A stretch of 37,364 nucleotides of DNA from JANMEB01 sp041740495 (GCA_041740495.1 JBGSLW010000095.1:1-37364), one strand, 5' to 3'. Positions 15,672-24,627 are shown, counted from the first letter of the stretch. Translations and numbers: made by a program. The notes: generated by a model not told the origin, from the letters alone.

Positions 15672-16092
15672 GCAGACTGACGGTAATCGCCTGGAAGACT
15701 GGCCGCAGCTGATCGAACTCGCGATTCTCGGCCTGGGCCACGACGACGAACGCGCGATTCCGCCAAGTGAAGGCGCGAATCTCCGCGGCGATCAGCAGAT
15801 CCAAACTGAAGAACATGCCGTCGAAGCCGCGCATCGGTTGCTGCCACAGCGGTTCGTTGTTCGCGGTCCATTCCACCGACTCGTATTGCCCCTCGATTTC
15901 CCGTTGGAATTCGGCGACGAAGCGTTGCGAGTCGGCTTCGCTGCGGCAGGCCGACAGCAGCCAGAAGGCCCCGTCCGGATGTTCCAGCAGGACCTGGAAA
16001 TCGACCCCTTCGGTTTCTTGGTAGTTTGGGGTGAGGAGCCAATTCTCCGGGAAGAGCAATTCGATTTCGTCGTTTTTGAACTGCCGCGGCAT
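15655..16092 (-). CDS. Conserved hypothetical protein, possibly DcrB-like fold
   Basis: 145 residues, ATG at 16092. It has no signal peptide or membrane helix. The segments IELLFPENWLL, DFQVLLEHPDGAFWLLSAC, DGMFFSLDLLIAAEIRAFTW and RAFVVVAQAENREFDQLRPVF alternate strands and helices. This resembles the small PsbP/DcrB-type proteins (F..P..W..) that often accompany secreted or stress proteins. No catalytic motif is seen. Its stop overlaps the end of the convergent isomerase gene. The family suggestion is weak; that it is a real gene is fairly certain from codon usage. Confidence 0.65.
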   Translation of the reverse strand: MPRQFKNDEIELLFPENWLLTPNYQETEGVDFQVLLEHPDGAFWLLSACRSEADSQRFVAEFQREIEGQYESVEWTANNEPLWQQPMRGFDGMFFSLDLLIAAEIRAFTWRNRAFVVVAQAENREFDQLRPVFQAITVSLLKTGS

Positions 16093-16296
16093 GGGGATTT
16101 CGGGGGAGTACGGGGGATGCGGCGAGTCAGCGTTCGCTGTAGCCCCAATTCCCTTGCTTTGCTACAGTCGACCGCGTTTGTCGGCAGATGTCAAGGCGAA
16201 GTGAACGTGCGATTCATAGCGAGATCGACGATGGGCGGGGGGCTGTTCGACGCAGGGGCTCGTCGGCAGTCCACGCGGTCGGCGCGGCGGCCTGGA

Positions 16297-17199
16297 ATGG
16301 GGCGGTGGAGACGGATCGGCGTCGTGCTCCTTGGGTTGGCGGCGAGTAGCGGCTGCCACAGCTTTCGTGCCCGGCCCATCGACTACCAATCGTCGATGGC
16401 GCGTGAATTGACTTGTTGTGGGATGGATGCGTTGCAACGCGGCAAGTCGGAAGATGCCGAGGCGTTGTTGGCGCGGGCGGCAGCGGCGGCGCCTCGGGAT
16501 CAGCGGGTCCGCGCGGAGTGGTCGAAGGCCCTGGCGAATCGAGGCCAGCTGGGCCGGGCCATCGAGCAGATGCAGATAGCCACGGAGTTGTCGCCGAACG
16601 ACGAGCGCTACCACATCGAATTGGGACGGTTGTTTCTACAGACGGCGCAAATCGATCGAGCTTTGGCGGAGGGGAATGCGGCGATCGAATTGAACCGGTC
16701 GGCGGCCGATGCCTGGGCGTTGCGTGGCCGAGCGAATCGCGCCTTGGGAAAACTGGATCCCGCCAAAGCGGATTTGCATCGCGCGGCGGCGCTGCAACCG
16801 GAATTGCTCGATGTGCGGTTTGAACTAGCCGAAATCCACCTCCGGCAGAATCAGCCCGAACGGAGCCTGGCCATTCTGGAAGGGATCCTCCGCGACGGTC
16901 GCAGTGAAGATCTGCCAGCCGAGCTGCCCTTGTTGCGTGGCCAAGCGCTGGCGGACGTCGGCGAATTGGACTTGGCGGCCGAGACGTTGGTCGCCGCGAT
17001 CGAGCGGGGACAGATCGACCGCCGATTGTATCTGGCGTTGTACCAGATTCAGACGCTTCGCGGAGATCAGGCGAACGCTCTGCTGACGCTGCAGCGGGGG
17101 CGGAGCGTCTTTCCGGAGGATCCCAGCTTTCGGCTGGCGGAAGCGCAACCGGTCAGTGGAACCAGTGACTTGCCAGCGGACGCCGCGTCAAGATTCTAG
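16297..17199 (+). CDS. TPR-repeat lipoprotein
   Basis: 300 residues from the ATG at 16297, chosen because MGRWRRIGVVLLGLAASSGC is then a normal lipoprotein signal with a lipobox cysteine; an ATG at 16231 would add 22 residues ahead of it. The mature part is a chain of tetratricopeptide repeats: EDAEALLARAAAAAPRDQ, GRAIEQMQIATELSPNDE, DRALAEGNAAIELNRSAAD, LDPAKADLHRAAALQPELL, ERSLAILEGIL and LDLAAETLVAAIERGQ. TPR lipoproteins act as scaffolds for protein complexes at the envelope. No enzymatic domain is present and the partner is unknown. Confidence 0.85.
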   Translation: MGRWRRIGVVLLGLAASSGCHSFRARPIDYQSSMARELTCCGMDALQRGKSEDAEALLARAAAAAPRDQRVRAEWSKALANRGQLGRAIEQMQIATELSPNDERYHIELGRLFLQTAQIDRALAEGNAAIELNRSAADAWALRGRANRALGKLDPAKADLHRAAALQPELLDVRFELAEIHLRQNQPERSLAILEGILRDGRSEDLPAELPLLRGQALADVGELDLAAETLVAAIERGQIDRRLYLALYQIQTLRGDQANALLTLQRGRSVFPEDPSFRLAEAQPVSGTSDLPADAASRF

Positions 17200-17214
17200 G
17201 CTTCGTCCCGAAAC

Positions 17215-17292
17215 ATCAGCCGCATGGCGCTAGCCGGCGGATTCTTCGCACATCCAACACCGGAAACCGCAGGCTAGCGCCATGCGGCTAAT
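17215..17292. repeat. Palindromic intergenic element, ATCAGCCGC family, copy 2
   Basis: The arms ATCAGCCGCATGGCGCTAGC and GCTAGCGCCATGCGGCTAAT are nearly perfect complements with about 38 bp between them. It shares its arms with the element at 4208-4281. It lies between the convergent TPR and Flp pilin genes, where a bidirectional terminator would be expected. Confidence 0.8.
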
Positions 17293-17328
17293 CTCAATGG
17301 GACGCGAAACTTTGTTTTGGGACAAAGC

Positions 17329-17523
17329 CTAATTCGTGCTGAGCGACGAGTTGATCACGGTGACGTTGTCCTGCCACAGCGATTTCTGGACGCTGCCGGT
17401 GCTCAGCACCGCGCCGATGGCGGCGAGAATAATGCAGGCCAACATCACGGCGTATTCGACCGAAGTCGGACCGCTTTCATCGGCAAGAAACGATCGAAGG
17501 CGTCGTGTCAATTTGGGAAGCAT
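17329..17523 (-). CDS. Flp/Fap-type pilin
   Basis: 64 residues. A basic leader MLPKLTRRLRSFLADESG is followed by PTSVEYAVMLACIILAAIGA, the Flp pilin transmembrane helix with the conserved glutamate-tyrosine pair after the prepilin cleavage site. The short C-terminal tail is typical of Flp pilins. These form type IVb pili together with Tad proteins, but no tad/cpa gene is in the window, so this is an orphan pilin locus. Orphan Flp genes are frequent in planctomycetes. Confidence 0.9.
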   Translation of the reverse strand: MLPKLTRRLRSFLADESGPTSVEYAVMLACIILAAIGAVLSTGSVQKSLWQDNVTVINSSLSTN

Positions 17524-17709
17524 GGCAGGATCCGTTCGGAAGTGTTCACCGTCCCCCGTTCGAACGATTGCTCAACCCTAGTCCGAGAACGGGGGGGCTG
17601 CCGAGCCGAGCGCCGTCGGGGCCGAGCAGAATGGGGAATTTTGACTCGCGCTGGTCGGTTTGTAACGCTCCGTCCGATTGGGGCGGAACGGCGGATTCAC
17701 CGGCCAGAA

Positions 17710-19050
17710 CTAGCGGGCGTGGCGGTTCCAGGCGAGGCGGGTGCGGATCTCATCCTTGAGGTGGTTGAGGACGGAGTCGCGATCGGTTTGTGCCAAGATT
17801 TCGCGGACCACCGCTTTGGGGGAGTCCGCGCCCCAGGAACCGCCGTGTTCAAAGTAATACTTGGTCGCCTGGCCGATAATATACGAGCTGAAACCGGCGG
17901 CGGCGGCTTGCGGGATCGCGGTCAGCGGAGCGGCCAGGCTGAGAGTCGCCAGCTTCAGGGCGCTCGCGCCCCAGGAGACGAGTTCCCCCATGGCAAAGAT
18001 CCCGGCCGCTTGGGCAATCGTCCGCGCCAGTCGACGCGACTGGGCCATCGAGAAATTGAGTCCGTAGACCTTTGAAAGCGTCGCGATCATGACGGCGTCC
18101 GTCGCAATCCCGCTGGCGATATCCACGATCGGCAGAGGAATCACCGCAACGATCGTGGCTTTGGTTGCGGCCATGCTCCAAATGACCTGGTCGGCGCGGC
18201 GTTGCCGCATCTCGACGCGGACCGCAGCGATCCGATCGCTCTTGTCGGCGGCGTACAACGCCGCATTGAGCGCAATCAATTCCAGGCCTTCCTGTTCCAG
18301 GATCGCCAAGATCCGCAGCTTAAGTTGTTCCACATCGGGGGGTGGTTTGCGCCACTGGGCGACCGGCTGGCCGCGGGGTTGATCCACCAGGACTTCCACC
18401 GCACGAGGGTCGGCGCTCGTCGACACGATGTGCTGGGCGGGAATCAAACTGGCCAGACGCTGCTCCACTCCTTGCCGCAGCGCCTCCCATTCCGCGGCTT
18501 CATACAAGTCGCGTTTGTTCATGACCAGTAAGATCGGCTTCTGGATCGCCGCCAATTCGACCAACGCCGCGTATTCCGTTTCATTGATATCGGAATCGAT
18601 CACGAACAAGATCAAGTCGGCGCGGCGGGCGGTGGATTCCGCGAGTTCGGCGCGGTCCCCCCCTCCGATTTCATTGATCCCGGGCGTATCGATCAGTACG
18701 ACCTGGCTGCGGTCCTTCCCCGGTACGTGGTAGCTGCAAGTTTCCCAGACCGCGGCTTGTGTCTGCTTCGTCCATCCCCCTTGCACGTCGACCGAAGCGA
18801 CCGGCGAACCGACCAGTGCGTTGATCAGCGCCGACTTGCCGGTGCTGATTTCCCCGAAGATCACGATCTCGACGCGCCCCGTCGTCGCCTTGTCGTACAT
18901 CGATTGCAATTGGTGCACATCGCGTTGCAAGCGTTCGCGCTCCGCCGGAGTGCACTTGTGCAGCTTCGCCAACGTCGACTCGACCGATGCGATGGCGCGG
19001 TGGTACTGCAAATCATCGGCGGTCGGCGGCGAGTTCGTGTCGGTGCTCAA
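17710..19050 (-). CDS. Membrane-associated GTPase with DUF697-like C-terminus
   Basis: 446 residues from a TTG at 19050; the frame is open to another TTG at 19107, but that stretch derives from repeat sequence. The G domain has GEISTGKS (P-loop, about 66-73), the T..T segment GGWTKQTQA, DTPG (121-124) and NKRD (178-181). The C-terminal 180 residues have glycine/alanine-rich helices (ATIVAVIPLPIVDIASGIA) as in DUF697/YcjF-type proteins that join the membrane. It belongs with Era/dynamin-like GTPases; the function is unknown. Its tandem partner is the next gene upstream (19304-20875), of the same architecture. Confidence 0.85.
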   Translation of the reverse strand: MSTDTNSPPTADDLQYHRAIASVESTLAKLHKCTPAERERLQRDVHQLQSMYDKATTGRVEIVIFGEISTGKSALINALVGSPVASVDVQGGWTKQTQAAVWETCSYHVPGKDRSQVVLIDTPGINEIGGGDRAELAESTARRADLILFVIDSDINETEYAALVELAAIQKPILLVMNKRDLYEAAEWEALRQGVEQRLASLIPAQHIVSTSADPRAVEVLVDQPRGQPVAQWRKPPPDVEQLKLRILAILEQEGLELIALNAALYAADKSDRIAAVRVEMRQRRADQVIWSMAATKATIVAVIPLPIVDIASGIATDAVMIATLSKVYGLNFSMAQSRRLARTIAQAAGIFAMGELVSWGASALKLATLSLAAPLTAIPQAAAAGFSSYIIGQATKYYFEHGGSWGADSPKAVVREILAQTDRDSVLNHLKDEIRTRLAWNRHAR

Positions 19051-19123
19051 AGGGGAAACTTTCTGGCGGTCGAAAAGGGATAGTGCTAGGCGGCTATCGT
19101 TTGCCAATCTCGCAGTTCTTCAT

Positions 19124-19262
19124 CGTACTCGTACTCGTATTCCTACTCCTACTCCTACTCGTACTCCTACTCGTACTCCTACTCGTACTCGTACTCGGAA
19201 TTGCCGTTTCGAGTACGAGTACGAGTACCGCTTCGCTGAGTACGAGTACGAGTAGGAGTAAG
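19124..19262. repeat. Convergent hexanucleotide microsatellite (TACTCG/TACTCC and complement)
   Basis: Hexamers TACTCG and TACTCC run on the plus strand from 19124 to about 19197. After a short unique core (GGAATTGCCGTTTC) the complementary GAGTAC repeats run to 19262. The two arms can pair into a long cruciform. A related array is at 35984-36058. It separates the two GTPase genes. Confidence 0.85.
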
Positions 19263-19303
19263 AGTTAGGAGCAGGGGCTTGCACGTGAATTGTGGTTGAA
19301 GGT

Positions 19304-20875
19304 CTATCTCGGTGCGGGGTTGGAAGCTCGTGCCGAACCTGGGTGGCGGGCGGCTTGCACGATCTTCCGCAGTTCGTCGAGCGTCGTCAGTTGTTCCCAT
19401 TTGCGGCGGGCGATTCCGGCGAGGCCCCCTTCGGGGGTTTGCATTTCGTTGCGGAAGTATTCGATGAAGACCGAGCCGATCCATTTGGTGACCAGTGCTT
19501 GGACCGCGCCTTGCAGGACCCCTCCGGCGATTGTCCCGGCCACCGGAACCGATTTGATCAACGAGCCGACGAGGGACGCGACGGCCGGAGCGGCCAGGTT
19601 CACGCCCAACACCCCGACCAGGTTTTTCCCCATTTCACCCAGCCAACGGCGAGCGGTCTCCAGATCGACCGGTTGCTGGTAGACTTCGGCCAGGTCCAGC
19701 ACCATCTTGGTGGAGATTCCCATCCCGGCGAACAAATCGACGACCGGGAAGGGGATGACGGCGGCGGCTCCGCCGGCGCCCCACATGTAGCGATCGACGA
19801 TCCCCCAGGCGCGGCGATCGATCGACTCCTGCATTTGCGATTTGGCCTTTTCCAAAATGCCTCGCGACTGCAGCAGAAGATTCGCCGTCAGCAGTTCCAA
19901 TCCATCGCGGCGAAGGATCGTCGTCATTCGTTCGGCGAGCGAGGCGATATCGACCGGGACGTCCACCGACTCTTCGACCGTCGAACCGTCGACCAGGACC
20001 CGCATTCGTTTGCGACGAGTCGCCTCGGCCTGGATCGCGACGATGTTGTCGGGCGGGGTGTACGCCGACGTTTGGCTGGCGATTTGCCGCAACAGTTTGT
20101 CGCGATCGTCCGCCGCGTACCAGTCGGTTTTGTTCAAGCAGATCACGATTCGCTTTTCCATCTGCCCCAACTGTTCCAGCAGGCGGAATTCGCTTTGCCG
20201 CAGGGGACCATCGACAACCAGCAGGATCAAGTCAGCGTCCTTGGCCGATTCGGCGGCGACGCGCACGTGTTCGGACCCATCGATCTCGCCCAGCCCTGGC
20301 GTATCGACCAACACGACCTTGTCCAGGCGATCCCAGGCGACTTCGCTGCGGCGCGTCGTGGTCCCTCCGCGGATATCGGTGGGGAACAGATCGTGACCGG
20401 CCAATGCGTTCAGCACCGACGACTTGCCGCTGGAGATCGTGCCGAAGGCCACCAACTCCAGCGTCCGCTGTTTCCTTTTTTGTTGGAGGTTGCCGACGAT
20501 CCGGTCGATTTCGGGGTCGTACGGGGCGTTCTTGGCGGTGCGCCGCAAGTCCTGCAACGAGCCGAGGTTTTCGTCGATCTCCGCCTCGCGCTGCACAATC
20601 GACAATTCGCTGGGGCTCTTGTCTCGCCGCTGGCGGCGCAGTCGTTTGGTCAGCGATCGTCCCCACAACGTCCAGAGAATCCAGAGCGTGCTGCCGGCCA
20701 CCAGCAACAGGCCGGCGCCGACCGCGATCGCGTACAGAGTTCCCCAGAGTGATCCGAGTTGCCGGACGGCCTGGTATTGGGAGACCAGCCAAGTCGGGAG
20801 GAAGACAAGCGCCAGACCGGCGATTGCAGCGGCCAGCAGCCAAATCAAGCCACGGATCGGTCGGAGAAAATTCAT
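19304..20875 (-). CDS. Membrane-anchored GTPase with DUF697-like C-terminus
   Basis: 523 residues from the ATG at 20875 (MNFLRPIRGLIWLL); an upstream extension is unlikely. Two N-terminal membrane helices (about 8-30 and 44-70) are followed by a basic linker and a probable coiled coil (SIVQREAEIDENLGSLQDLR). The G domain has GTISSGKS (145-152), GGTTTRR, DTPG (191-194) and NKTD (248-251). The C-terminus carries the DUF697-like segment AAAVIPFPVVDLFAGMG with alanine/glycine-rich helices. It is clearly paralogous to the following GTPase. Such dynamin-like proteins act on membranes. That the two work as a pair is inferred from gene order. Confidence 0.88.
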   Translation of the reverse strand: MNFLRPIRGLIWLLAAAIAGLALVFLPTWLVSQYQAVRQLGSLWGTLYAIAVGAGLLLVAGSTLWILWTLWGRSLTKRLRRQRRDKSPSELSIVQREAEIDENLGSLQDLRRTAKNAPYDPEIDRIVGNLQQKRKQRTLELVAFGTISSGKSSVLNALAGHDLFPTDIRGGTTTRRSEVAWDRLDKVVLVDTPGLGEIDGSEHVRVAAESAKDADLILLVVDGPLRQSEFRLLEQLGQMEKRIVICLNKTDWYAADDRDKLLRQIASQTSAYTPPDNIVAIQAEATRRKRMRVLVDGSTVEESVDVPVDIASLAERMTTILRRDGLELLTANLLLQSRGILEKAKSQMQESIDRRAWGIVDRYMWGAGGAAAVIPFPVVDLFAGMGISTKMVLDLAEVYQQPVDLETARRWLGEMGKNLVGVLGVNLAAPAVASLVGSLIKSVPVAGTIAGGVLQGAVQALVTKWIGSVFIEYFRNEMQTPEGGLAGIARRKWEQLTTLDELRKIVQAARHPGSARASNPAPR

Positions 20876-20963
20876 GCGGTGCGTTGGGCCGAATCGGGGC
20901 GGAATTGGCTCGAGCATTCAATCGGAGAAAACTCGAGTCGTCGGGCCGGGCAGCGTTTATGAA

Positions 20964-21065
20964 ATTAGCCGTACGGCGCTAGCCGCGGTTTCTGGAATCT
21001 TAAGCCGAACGGCGCTAGCCGCGGTTTCGGGAACCCGAAGAAACCAAGGTCAGCGCCGATCGGCT
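20964..21065. repeat. ATCAGCCGC-family element, degenerate copy 3
   Basis: Two direct copies of AGCCG-ACGGCGCTAGCCGCGG (near 20967 and 21003) are followed by a partial complementary arm GTCAGCGCCGATCGGCT. It is a rearranged relative of the elements at 4208 and 17215. Confidence 0.6.
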
Positions 21066-21321
21066 CCTGGGCTGTCGGACGCAATTGGATTCGACAAACG
21101 CTGTCAGGTATTCGCAACATCGCGGCGGAAATTGGCGGGCGACTCGATTCGACAGGCGGGTCCGCCATACTCCCCGAGCGACTTGCGGTTTAAGATAATC
21201 ACGAATCCGGAATGACCGTTTCTATTATAGATCGGGCTAATTCTGGCAAAAACCCCGTCTTCGTTGATGCGATCGACCTCAAATCATGAGATTAGGGCGA
21301 TATTTGGAGCCTGGACCATTC

Positions 21322-21348
21322 CCCTCTCCACCGCTACGGTGGAGAGGG
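21322..21348. repeat. Perfect 12-bp inverted repeat upstream of ilvE
   Basis: CCCTCTCCACCG and CGGTGGAGAGGG flank a CTA loop, followed by CAGGTGAGGGGG. The hairpin sits about 130 bp before the ilvE start. The rest of the 20876-21477 spacer holds no other gene; TATTATA at about 21222 is a weak promoter candidate. A stem this long in a leader could be regulatory, or it could be another dispersed repeat. Confidence 0.55.
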
Positions 21349-21477
21349 CAGGTGAGGGGGCCGGATCCATTTTTCGGAGTTGGCGTACATTACAGATTTG
21401 CCCATTCAAGCCGAAAAATGCGTCAGAACCCCGGCGCGTGAACGGTTACATAGCAAGTTGAGGAGTCGCGAAACGCA

Positions 21478-22425
21478 GTGAGCATACAACCGACAAAATG
21501 GATCTGGCACGATGGCCGGATGGTGCCTTGGGAAGAAGCGACCGAGCACGTGATGTGCCATGCGCTGAATTACGGATCGAGCGTTTTCGAGGGGATTCGC
21601 GCGTACGCCACGCCGCGGGGGGCAGCCCTATTCCGCTTGGGGGATCACGTTCGACGGCTATTCGAGTCCGCTCGGATCTACCGCCTGGAGATCCCGTTCA
21701 GCCCTGCCGAGATCGCCGCGGCTTGCCGCGCGGTGGTGACCGACAATGATTTGCAAGCGGCGTACATTCGACCGCTGGCCTACCGCGGCTTCGGCGAGCT
21801 GGCTCTGGCGCCGGGATCGTCGACGCCGACGCGGGTGGCGATCGCGGCGTTTCCCTTCGACAATCTACACGGCAAAGAGAGCGTGCAGCGCGGGATCCGC
21901 GCGTGCATCTCTTCCTGGCAGCGGACCACCTCGGCCAGTCAGCCGATGCTGGCCAAGGCGGGGGGGCACTACCTCAACAGCCAGCTGATCACTGCGGAAG
22001 CTCGCCGCAACGGCTACGACGAAGGACTGGCGGTGGTCGATGGGTATCTGTCCGAAGGCGCGGGCGAAAACGTCTTTCTAATTCGAGATGGCGTGTTACT
22101 GACCCCGCCGTTGGCTTCCTCCGTGTTGCGCGGGATCACAAGGGATACCGTCATGCAATTGGCTTCGATGTTGGGTTGGACCGTTCGTGAAGAGGTGATT
22201 CCGCGCGAGTTGCTGTACCTGGCGGACGAGGTCTTCCTGACAGGTACGGCGGCCGAAATCGCTCCGGTTTGCTCGATCGACCAGCTGCCGATCGGCAATG
22301 GCCAACCCGGGCCCAAGACGCGACAGTTGCAAGAAGTCTTTTTCGGATTGTTCCAGGGAAAAACCGTGGACCGTTGGAATTGGTTGGACGAAGCACCGCA
22401 GCGAACCGGCGTCGCCGCCAGCTAG
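21478..22425 (+). CDS. ilvE: Branched-chain amino acid aminotransferase
   Basis: 315-residue fold-type IV PLP enzyme (EC 2.6.1.42) catalysing the last step of valine, leucine and isoleucine synthesis. It begins IWHDGRMVPWEEA with LNYGSSVFEGIRAY, has the catalytic lysine in MLAKAGGHYLNSQL (Lys160), GYLSEGAGENVF with the cofactor-binding glutamate (193), and LTGTAAEIAPV near the C-terminus. The start is GTG at 21478, with GAGGAG about 12 bases upstream, a rather long spacing. It stands alone between repeat-filled spacers. D-amino acid transaminase and aminodeoxychorismate lyase share the fold, but the VFEGIRAY and TGTAAEI motifs favour IlvE. Confidence 0.94.
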   Translation: MSIQPTKWIWHDGRMVPWEEATEHVMCHALNYGSSVFEGIRAYATPRGAALFRLGDHVRRLFESARIYRLEIPFSPAEIAAACRAVVTDNDLQAAYIRPLAYRGFGELALAPGSSTPTRVAIAAFPFDNLHGKESVQRGIRACISSWQRTTSASQPMLAKAGGHYLNSQLITAEARRNGYDEGLAVVDGYLSEGAGENVFLIRDGVLLTPPLASSVLRGITRDTVMQLASMLGWTVREEVIPRELLYLADEVFLTGTAAEIAPVCSIDQLPIGNGQPGPKTRQLQEVFFGLFQGKTVDRWNWLDEAPQRTGVAAS

Positions 22426-22451
22426 CACCTAAGCCTATATTGCATGTTATT

Positions 22452-22581
22452 CGTTTAACGCCAAGCCGGAGGCGCCGGCTACTGCGTGAACGGTAACCTG
22501 GCCGTGCCGGCGCCTCCGGCTTGGCGTTAAACGAAAAATGGCCGGCGGTAAGTGCCGGCGCCTCACGCTTGGCGTTAAACG
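22452..22581. repeat. CGTTTAACGCC palindrome downstream of ilvE
   Basis: A complete palindrome runs from CGTTTAACGCCAAGCCGGAG to CTCCGGCTTGGCGTTAAACG (22452-22533), followed by an extra right half ending at 22581. It is the cleanest copy of the family also seen at 4585-4828 and 8612-8980. Confidence 0.85.
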
Positions 22582-22693
22582 AATTGGAGGGAGAATGAGT
22601 TGAGAGAAAGGTGCAACATGGCGTGGCAGAGGACAGGGTGGGCGGGGAGCCGGGCATTTGAATCAAGCGACTCGTTGCGAAAGGAAGTGAGAG

Positions 22694-24613
22694 ATGACCT
22701 CACAATTTCGGAGGATACTTGGGCGCGGTGACGTACCAGCGTTTCGACGTTGGGCTCAGTTCGCGTTGTTGGCGGCCATGCCATGGGTTTCAGCGGGTGC
22801 GCAGGAGTTCCCCGACAATCAGGGGCTCGATCGCAGTCAGCGCGTGCGACCCAGCGCAACCGCCGCCAAAATTGGCTCGGCCGTGAAGTGGTCCGCCGAT
22901 TGGGACACGGCCCGCCGGCTTTCGCAACAGTCGGGGAAGCCGATTTTCTGGTACGTCCCCTCGGTTCCCCAGACCTTCATGGACCGCAAAGTGGAGATTG
23001 ACCGATACATGATGGCCGGTCCGTTTTCCTGGCCCGCGATTATCGAGATGCTCAATGAAAAATTCATCCCGTACCGGGCGGCGCCGACCGGGGACCAGGT
23101 CGAACAATTCCGGCTGCGGCCGTATGAATTCGTCGAGCCTGGTTTTTTGGTGCTGGCCGCCGACGACAAGGTTGCCTTGCGAGTTGATCGTTTGACGACG
23201 TTGCATCCGGAATGGCTGCGGCGATTGATCGGCAGTGCGGTGGGGGGCGTCCCGGATATGCCGGCGGATGCGGCCCGCGCGGAATCGGAGATCGCGTGGA
23301 CGGCATTTCGCCAGGGGAAAAACGAACCGGCTTGGGACGACATCGCTTCGGCCGATCCACAGGCGACTGAAAAGCTGTTGTTGTTGGGGATGCAGGCGTT
23401 TCGCCGTGGGGATCAGGCGTTGGCCAAGACGTTGTTTCAGCGCGCGGCGGAAGCACAGCCCGACCATCCTTTGGCATGGAAGGCGGCGGCCGAGGCGGAA
23501 GGATTTGGGCCGTTTGTCCGCGGGATGGAAGTGCATGCGGAATTGCCGGAGGGGGCTTACGGCGCGGGCGTGAATTCGCTGGGAAGTGCGGCTCCGGCCG
23601 GAGTCTACAACGAACCTGAATTGTGGCGGAGGAGCGTGGAGTTTCTCCTGGGAATGCAACGGGAGGATGGCGGCTTCCTGGATTCGGACTATGACTTCGG
23701 CGGGTTCGACAGTCTGCCCAACGTGCACGCCGCCGTGACGTCTCTGGCGGGCATGGCGTTGCTGGCGGCACGGTCCCGAGTCGAGGAGGACTGGCTGCCA
23801 CGGGTCGATCAGGCGATCGAGCGGGCGGCAGATTATGTGATCGATCCCCAGCATCACAACCCCCGCGATCGCGATGAGATACTCTGGTCCTATGCGTATC
23901 GCGTGCAGTTCTTGTCTCGGCTGCTGTCGGAAGATTTTGGCGAGCGGTCCCGTTGGGAACCGGCGTTGGCGAAGGGGGTTGAGGCGCTCGAGTCGCTGCA
24001 GCTCAAGAGCGGACGCTGGTTCCACGAGTACACCAATCCGTTCGTCACCGCGACGGCGCTCAACGCGTTGGAGCGGGCCAAGGCGGCCGGCGCCCAAGTC
24101 GACGAGGCACGCGTCAGCCAAGGGCTGAATGCGTTGGCAGCCGACCGCGAAGCCAACGGTTCATTTCCGTATTATTCCAGCGAGGGCCGGGCGGGGCGGC
24201 GGGGACGCGGAACGCCCACAGAGGCGAGCGCCGGCCGGTTGCCGATCTGCGCCTTGGCGCTTTGGTCTTGGAAAAAGTTGGACGATGACGAACTTTCCGC
24301 CGCGGCGGAAATCGCTCTGGAGCATCACGAACTGTTGGAACGGGCCTACAAATACGACAACCACACCTCGACGCATGCGTACGGCGGGTTTTTCATCTGG
24401 TACGACATGCAGGCGCGGGCCGAACTCATCGCGCGCGTGCCAGACGCCGCCCTCCGCCAACGGCTGGCCCGGGCCCATCGCGAGATCATTCTCCGCTGGC
24501 CGGAAGTGGACGGCTGCTTCGTCGACTCGCACGAGCTCGGTCGCAGCTACGGCACAGCCATGGCCCTGCTGAGCCTGGACCACGTGGGGCACGCGTTGGC
24601 CGATCAGCAATAA
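22694..24613 (+). CDS. Exported protein with thioredoxin-like N-terminus and alpha/alpha-toroid domain
   Basis: 639 residues, ATG after GAAGGAAGTGAGAG. A signal peptide ends near AQF (residue 37). Residues about 68-180 resemble a thioredoxin-like fold (ARRLSQQSGKPIFWYVPSV, then NEKFIPYRAAPT) but without a CxxC. A TPR-like stretch follows (AFRRGDQALAKTLFQRAAEAQPDHPLAW). From about 305 the helix pattern and repeated GG and W motifs (FLLGMQREDGGFLDSDYDFGG, ALESLQLKSGRWFHEYTNPF) match terpenoid-cyclase/prenyltransferase-type toroids. The cyclase DxDD acid motif is not evident, so enzyme activity is doubtful. Fourteen bases separate it from the next gene, a permease, suggesting one operon. Confidence 0.75.
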   Translation: MTSQFRRILGRGDVPAFRRWAQFALLAAMPWVSAGAQEFPDNQGLDRSQRVRPSATAAKIGSAVKWSADWDTARRLSQQSGKPIFWYVPSVPQTFMDRKVEIDRYMMAGPFSWPAIIEMLNEKFIPYRAAPTGDQVEQFRLRPYEFVEPGFLVLAADDKVALRVDRLTTLHPEWLRRLIGSAVGGVPDMPADAARAESEIAWTAFRQGKNEPAWDDIASADPQATEKLLLLGMQAFRRGDQALAKTLFQRAAEAQPDHPLAWKAAAEAEGFGPFVRGMEVHAELPEGAYGAGVNSLGSAAPAGVYNEPELWRRSVEFLLGMQREDGGFLDSDYDFGGFDSLPNVHAAVTSLAGMALLAARSRVEEDWLPRVDQAIERAADYVIDPQHHNPRDRDEILWSYAYRVQFLSRLLSEDFGERSRWEPALAKGVEALESLQLKSGRWFHEYTNPFVTATALNALERAKAAGAQVDEARVSQGLNALAADREANGSFPYYSSEGRAGRRGRGTPTEASAGRLPICALALWSWKKLDDDELSAAAEIALEHHELLERAYKYDNHTSTHAYGGFFIWYDMQARAELIARVPDAALRQRLARAHREIILRWPEVDGCFVDSHELGRSYGTAMALLSLDHVGHALADQQ

Positions 24614-24627
24614 GGAGAAAACGACTC

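Noticed and set aside
19179..19268. Possible protein with EYEYEYE repeats
   Set aside because: It is the translation of the hexanucleotide microsatellite and has no start site or homologue.
19292..20752. 486-codon plus-strand frame opposite the membrane GTPase
   Set aside because: The minus-strand GTPase has complete P-loop, DTPG and NKTD motifs; the plus frame has none and is a shadow.
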